Below are positions 6,968 through 12,279 of a DNA stretch of 12,279 nucleotides, in pieces. Each line of letters starts with the position of its first letter. Position 1 is the stretch's first letter. A program made the position numbers and the translations under genes. Source of the DNA: Desulfovibrio sp. (GTDB taxonomy: Bacteria; Desulfobacterota; Desulfovibrionia; Desulfovibrionales; Desulfovibrionaceae); assembly GCA_022837365.1 (NCBI GenBank), contig JALHHV010000072.1, forward strand, positions 1-12,279, in the 5' to 3' direction. Below the pieces are notes generated by a model, which saw only the letters and a list, made by a program, of their open reading frames with translations, had not been told where the DNA came from and made no database searches.

Positions 6968-7164
6968 GGGGCTGCTTCTAAATTAGGGGTTTCGTTTGTT
7001 GGCAAGGAAAACGAACCTGCCATGAGGGAGTATACTCTTATCGTATTTGACCGAGCCTTAGCCGTTAGGTGAGCTTGCGAACCTTACGGATAAGGACAGC
7101 AAAGCTATGGCAGGTGAAGTTTGACGAAGTCAACGAGCGAAAGGACAATTTAGAAACAGTCCCC
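6967..7164. mobile_element. MITE-like palindromic element with terminal inverted repeats
   Basis: The ends are inverted repeats: 6967-6984 (GGGGGCTGCTTCTAAATT) and 7147-7164 match at 16 of 18 positions when one is reversed. Nested inside are further inverted repeats: ACCTGCCAT (7015-7023) with ATGGCAGGT (7107-7115), perfect; CCTTA (7056-7060) with TAAGG (7091-7095); CCGTTAGGT (7062-7070) with ACCTTACGG (7081-7089), one mismatch. The whole 198 bases can therefore fold into one long imperfect hairpin. Base composition is clearly more AT-rich than the flanks. I see no transposase and no convincing target duplication, so I call it a non-autonomous miniature element or its relic. The repeat end resembles those of DDE-type insertion sequences, but I cannot name the family. 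It separates mutS2 from dnaG. Confidence 0.72.
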
Positions 7165-8977
7165 AAGCTGGTCCAGTTGCAAAAGACGGTGGAAATGAAA
7201 CAGGGCGGCCCGCGCACCGCGCGGTCCTCCCTTTCGCGTACCCGGAACACCGGAACGGCGGCATGAAACGCAGGGACGGCTCGGTCGTGCAGGCCATCAA
7301 GGCCCGCCTGAACCTCGTGGAGGTGGCGCGTCGCTATGTCGAGCTGCGCCACACCGGCGGTTCGCGCTGGATGGCGCCGTGCCCGTTCCACCAGGAGACC
7401 AAGCCTTCCTTCTCCATCAACGAGGAGGAAGGATTTTTCTACTGCTTCGGCTGCCAGGCTTCGGGCGACATCTTCGATTTCTACGGGCGCATCCACGGGC
7501 TGGAATTCCGCGAAACGCTGGAAGCCCTGGCCGAAGAGGCGGGCGTCTCGCTGGAGGACGACTGGAAGCCGGACCCCAAGGTCCAGCGCGAACAGTCCTT
7601 CAAGCGGCAGTGCCTGCGCATGTACGACGTGGCGCGCGAGCATTTCCGGCGCAACCTGACCATCCCCGCCGGGCAGGAATGCCGCGACTACATCGCGCGG
7701 CGGCAGCTTTCGCCGGAGATCGTCAGCGCGTTCGAGCTTGGCTGGAGCCTGCGCGAATGGTCGGCCCTGGCGGACGCGCTGCGCCGGGCGGGCTTTCAGC
7801 AGGCGGACGCCGCGCAGGCGGGCCTGCTTTCGCGCAACGATTCGGGCCGCATGTTCGACCGCTTCCGGGGCCGGATGATCTTTCCCATCAAGAACCTGGC
7901 CGGGCAGGTCATCGCCTTCGGCGGGCGCATCATCACCGACGAGGACCAGGCCAAGTACATCAACAGCAGCGATTCGGCCATCTACAAGAAAGGGGAGCAC
8001 CTCTACGGGCTGTTCCAGGCGCGCCGGGCCATGACCCAGCACAAGACGGCCATGCTCACCGAAGGGTACATGGACGTGCTGACCCTGCACCAGTACGGCT
8101 ACAACATGGCCTGCGGCGTGCTGGGCACCGCGCTGACGCCGGAACAGGTCAAGCGCCTGGGGGGCTTCTGCTCCACGGTGGAACTGCTGTTCGACGGCGA
8201 CAATCCCGGCCGCAAGGCGGCCATGCGCGCCTGCGAAATGCTGCTCACGCGCGGCATGCGCTGCAAGGTGGTGCTGCTGCCCGACGGAGAGGACATCGAC
8301 AGCCTGCTGCACGACCAGGGCAAGGACGCCTTCGAGGCGTTGCGCAAGAGCGCGCCCGACGGGCTGGATTTCTGCATCGACACCCTGCGCACGCTCTATT
8401 CGCCGGGCGACGCGCTGGAGTGGTCGCGCAGCCTGTTGCGGCAGGCCGGGGCGGGCCACGCGGACGGGCAGCTGCTGGCGTCGCGCTTTCTGTCGCGCAT
8501 CGCCTCCGGCCTCGGCATCCGCGAGGAAGCCATCCGCGAGGGGCTTTCGGGCGATTTCTACAAGGGCGCGGCGGCTGCCGTATCGGGCGCACCCGGTGCG
8601 CGGGATGCGCGCCAGCCCGCGCCGCAACGCCGGGTGGACGCCGCGCCCACCAGCGGCGACGCCCCCGCCAAGCGCGACCGGGCGGTGATGTTCTTTCTGG
8701 TGCGCTATCCGCACCATTTCGTCCGCCTGCGCGAGGCAGGGGCCGAGCTGGTGCTGGCCAGCCCCTGGGCGCGCGAACTGTGGGCCAAGATGGCCCGCCA
8801 CGGCGCGGAGCCGGAACAGCTGCTGCCCAATCTTTCGGAACGCGAAAAGGAATTCTGGATCAGGTGCAGGACGGGCGATGTCCCGCCCCGCGACAAGGAA
8901 CTCGAGGGCGACTTCCACCGACCCTGCCGCAGGCATCGAATTGCTCAGGGCCCTTCAGGAAACGTTGGGGAGATCGA

Positions 8978-10750
<1,773 letters not shown>

Positions 10751-10756
10751 AACCCG

Positions 10757-10777
10757 TGCGGCGTCAGTGGCGCCGCA
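10757..10777 (+). terminator. First hairpin after rpoD
   Basis: TGCGGCG (10757-10763) pairs perfectly with CGCCGCA (10771-10777) around a 7-base loop, starting six bases after the rpoD stop. No T-run follows, so it may stabilise the 3' end or help termination without being an efficient intrinsic terminator alone. Confidence 0.4.
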
Positions 10778-10797
10778 ACGCATTCGCTGATACAACG

Positions 10798-10821
10798 AGG
10801 GGCGGCCATGGGGCCGCCCCT
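10798..10821 (+). terminator. Second hairpin after rpoD, 10-bp stem
   Basis: AGGGGCGGCC (10798-10807) pairs perfectly with GGCCGCCCCT (10812-10821) around ATGG. The strongest fold in this gap; no T-run follows. It contains the in-frame ATG 10808, which is therefore a poor start for the next gene. Confidence 0.5.
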
Positions 10822-10830
10822 GTCGCGTAC

Positions 10831-10859
10831 TGGGTTCCAACGGACAGCCGTTGGCCCCA
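10831..10859 (+). terminator. Third hairpin in the rpoD-GGDEF gap
   Basis: CCAACGG (10837-10843) pairs perfectly with CCGTTGG (10848-10854) around ACAG, and TGGG/CCCA (10831-10834 with 10856-10859) extends the stem across a small internal loop. No T-run. It could be a 5' leader structure of the GGDEF gene as easily as a terminator. Confidence 0.35.
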
Positions 10860-10930
10860 CGCGGCGGCGCATACGCACGGTGCCCGATGCGCATGCGGAA
10901 CACGCTTCCGGTGCGGAGGACGAAACACAC

Positions 10931-12004
10931 ATGGCCGACAACACCTGCAACTGTACGCGCCAGGAATGCGCCTTTTCGGGGGATGGGCGGCTGTGCGACA
11001 TGCTGGACCGCGCGGGCGTGCCGCGCGACGGCAAGTGGCGCACGCTGATCTTCTACATGCGCGGGCTGGGCGAGTTCAGCACCCTCAGCGACGCCCAGAA
11101 GGCCCGCATCCAGCAGTTGCTGGTGGACGTGCTGAACCGGCGCGACTTCAGCGAGACAAGCTACCACGACGTGCTGCGGGCGGATCGCGACATCCGCGTG
11201 GAGCCCTACGAGTGCCGCATGCGCGAGGCCCTTCAGGAAACCGAACGCCTGGCCCGCGAATTCCGCTCCATGTTGCACCAGCGGCGGGGCGACATGGACA
11301 AGCTGGAGCAGGAAAGCGTGCGCGCCGTGGAAAGCGGGCTGGACCCGGCCGAGGTGGTGCGCCTGCTGCGGGCCACCTTCAGCGAGGTGCGCGAACAGAT
11401 GGACAGCGACGCCGCCCGCGTGGGCGAACTGACCGTCACCGACCCCCTCACCGGCCTTGGCAACCGGCGCGCCTTCGAGAGGGCGCTGGCGGCGGGCGAG
11501 GTGGCCTGGCAGGGTGGGACCGCCCTGGCGCTGGTGCTGTTCGACGTGGACCGCTTCAAGCATATCAACGACCAGCATGGCCACCGCATCGGAGACCAGG
11601 TGCTGCGCACGGTGGCCGAGGTGCTGCGCCGCAAGGTCGATGACTGCAACCGCAGCGTGGGCGCCGGGGCCGGTGAATGCGCCTCTGTGGTGGCGCGCTT
11701 CGGCGGCGAGGAATTCGCCCTGGTGCTCACCGGCGAGGGTGCGTTGCGCGCGGGCGAGATCGCCGAGTCGGTGCGCGCCGGGCTGGAGAACGTCAGTTTC
11801 GCCATCCGCGACGGGCAGGGACAGGTGGTGGAGCACGGCGTGCGCGTGACCCTGAGCGCGGGCGTGGCCCACGCCCGGCCGGGCCTGGCCGAACCGCTGG
11901 CGGACAGCCTGTTCGACCAGGCCGACCAGGCCCTGTACGAGGCCAAGCGGGAAGGCCGCAACCGGGTACGGGTGGCCGTGGGGGGCAACGCGCCAGCGGC
12001 GTGA
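10931..12004 (+). CDS. GGDEF-domain protein, probable diguanylate cyclase with Cys-rich N-terminus
   Basis: Diguanylate cyclases make the second messenger cyclic di-GMP from two GTP. The 357-residue product has no transmembrane segment or signal peptide, so it is cytoplasmic. Residues 1-25 carry C6, C8, C13 and C22 (MADNTCNCTRQECAFSGDGR then LC), which could hold a metal or sense redox state. A helical region of about 30-165 (with ALQETERLAREFRSML and EVVRLLRATFSEVREQMDSD) probably dimerises the protein. The GGDEF domain runs from DPLTGLGNRRAFERAL (D171) through the metal ligand region FDVDRFKHINDQHGHRIGDQ (D205) to GGEEF at 258-262, so the active-site signature is intact. The inhibitory I-site (RxxD before VARFGG) is replaced by ECAS, so product inhibition is probably absent. 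ATG 10931 is chosen because GGAGG lies at 10915-10919; ATG 10808 is inside a hairpin. It is closed by the terminator at 12066-12105. Confidence 0.88.
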   Translation: MADNTCNCTRQECAFSGDGRLCDMLDRAGVPRDGKWRTLIFYMRGLGEFSTLSDAQKARIQQLLVDVLNRRDFSETSYHDVLRADRDIRVEPYECRMREALQETERLAREFRSMLHQRRGDMDKLEQESVRAVESGLDPAEVVRLLRATFSEVREQMDSDAARVGELTVTDPLTGLGNRRAFERALAAGEVAWQGGTALALVLFDVDRFKHINDQHGHRIGDQVLRTVAEVLRRKVDDCNRSVGAGAGECASVVARFGGEEFALVLTGEGALRAGEIAESVRAGLENVSFAIRDGQGQVVEHGVRVTLSAGVAHARPGLAEPLADSLFDQADQALYEAKREGRNRVRVAVGGNAPAA

Positions 12005-12065
12005 GCCCGCGCAGTCGGGTGGCAAGGACAATATATTCGCCTCGTCCGGGAGGTGGTGTGGCGGG

Positions 12066-12105
12066 CGCAAAAGCGCCCCGGCTGACAGGCCGGGGCGCTT
12101 TTGCG
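12066..12105. terminator. Bidirectional-type intrinsic terminator after the GGDEF gene
   Basis: CGCAAAAGCGCCCCGGC (12066-12082) is perfectly complementary to 12089-12105 around a 6-base loop, a 17-bp stem without mismatch. The outer stem contains A4 on the left and T4 on the right, so transcripts from either direction end in a short U-run. It insulates the GGDEF gene from the next one. Confidence 0.88.
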
Positions 12106-12155
12106 TGGGGCATGCCGTGGCGGCGCGCCGTTGCGCTGTTCGCCGCCCTGCAAGG

Positions 12156-12183
12156 TTGCAGTGAGCCGGGGTTGGTGTATCCT
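12156..12183 (+). promoter_or_regulatory. Candidate sigma-70 promoter of the downstream gene
   Basis: TTGCAG (12156-12161) and TATCCT (12178-12183) are 16 bases apart, with TG directly before the -10. It lies after a terminator and about 65 bases before a gene with a strong ribosome binding site, where a promoter is needed. Hexamer matches are moderate. Confidence 0.4.
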
Positions 12184-12248
12184 TGGTCCATCCGCCGGTT
12201 CGCGCCCCTGGTGCGCGACGCCGCAGCACGTTTGCCAGGAGGTACGCC

Positions 12249-12279
12249 ATGTCCACCATGTCTGCCATATCGGGTCGGC
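12249..12279 (+). CDS. Start of an unidentified gene, cut by the window end
   Basis: ATG 12249 follows a perfect AGGAGG (12237-12242) at six bases, and ten codons are visible (MSTMSAISGR). A second in-frame ATG at 12258 is less well placed. The fragment is too short to identify. The terminator upstream and the candidate promoter at 12156-12183 suggest an independent transcription unit. Confidence 0.6.
   Translation, partial: MSTMSAISGR

Noticed and set aside
7031..7036. TATACT as a -10 for dnaG within the palindromic element
   Set aside because: No acceptable -35 at 16-18 bases (AAAACG or similar) and no extended -10, so a promoter cannot be supported.
7207..7235. CCGCGC/GCGCGG hairpin upstream of dnaG as a mutS2 terminator
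   Set aside because: Only a 6-bp stem and a pyrimidine-rich stretch without a real T-run; such stems are expected by chance at this GC content.
7069..7266. 65-codon frame from a GTG inside the palindromic element, ending in an ATGA overlap with dnaG
   Set aside because: No ribosome binding site, the start lies within a hairpin stem, no recognisable protein, and the second half is simply the dnaG upstream region. The ATGA overlap is probably chance.
7379..8977. Open frame running from inside dnaG into the rpoD frame, suggesting a long RpoD
   Set aside because: The extra part is an Arg/Pro/Ala-rich out-of-frame reading of dnaG. RpoD homology begins at ATG 8978, which has a good ribosome binding site.
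10808..10930. Upstream start ATG 10808 for the GGDEF protein
   Set aside because: It lies in the loop of a 10-bp hairpin without a ribosome binding site, whereas ATG 10931 has GGAGG at a suitable distance.
12021..12105. Small RNA starting near TATATT (12030-12035) and ending at the terminator
   Set aside because: No matching -35 is visible; the strong hairpin is fully explained as the terminator of the GGDEF gene.

Overview
The window is GC-rich, dense in genes on the + strand, and reads as core chromosome of a sulfate-reducing deltaproteobacterium, most likely the Desulfovibrio/Nitratidesulfovibrio group. This placement rests on the character of the RpsU, RpoD and HU proteins, the high-GC codon use and the gene order. 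It is inferred from memory of those families, not from a search.

Layout: (1) 1-2871: the 3' part of a divergent elongation factor G paralogue, followed by a broken rsmA/ksgA (16S rRNA dimethyladenosine transferase). (2) 2872-3600: a small unit with HU and a 62-residue single-span membrane protein, closed by a strong intrinsic terminator. (3) 3656-10750: the macromolecular-synthesis cluster. It has a good sigma-70 promoter, rpsU (TTG start, very strong Shine-Dalgarno), a 13-bp hairpin, a yqeY/GatB-like gene, mutS2, a 198-bp palindromic element with terminal inverted repeats, dnaG (primase) and rpoD (primary sigma factor). Translation, replication initiation and transcription initiation are thus grouped as in the classical rpsU-dnaG-rpoD operon, with yqeY and mutS2 between rpsU and dnaG. 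(4) 10751-12105: three hairpins after rpoD, then a GGDEF protein with a Cys-rich N-terminus, closed by a 17-bp perfect terminator stem. (5) 12106-12279: the promoter region and first ten codons of another gene.

The points most worth a second look are these. rsmA is frameshifted exactly where the SAM-binding motif I should be, with about ten codons missing. The C-terminus of dnaG is frameshifted, and the expected ending lies in another frame overlapping the rpoD start. The mutS2-dnaG spacer is filled by a MITE-like, hairpin-forming element. The EF-G paralogue has an altered domain IV tip. The rpsU leader can sequester its own ribosome binding site. The GGDEF protein lacks a product-inhibition site. 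I see no CRISPR array, tRNA, rRNA, intact insertion sequence, phage gene or recognisable defence system. Apart from the MITE-like element and the two lesions, this is an ordinary housekeeping region.
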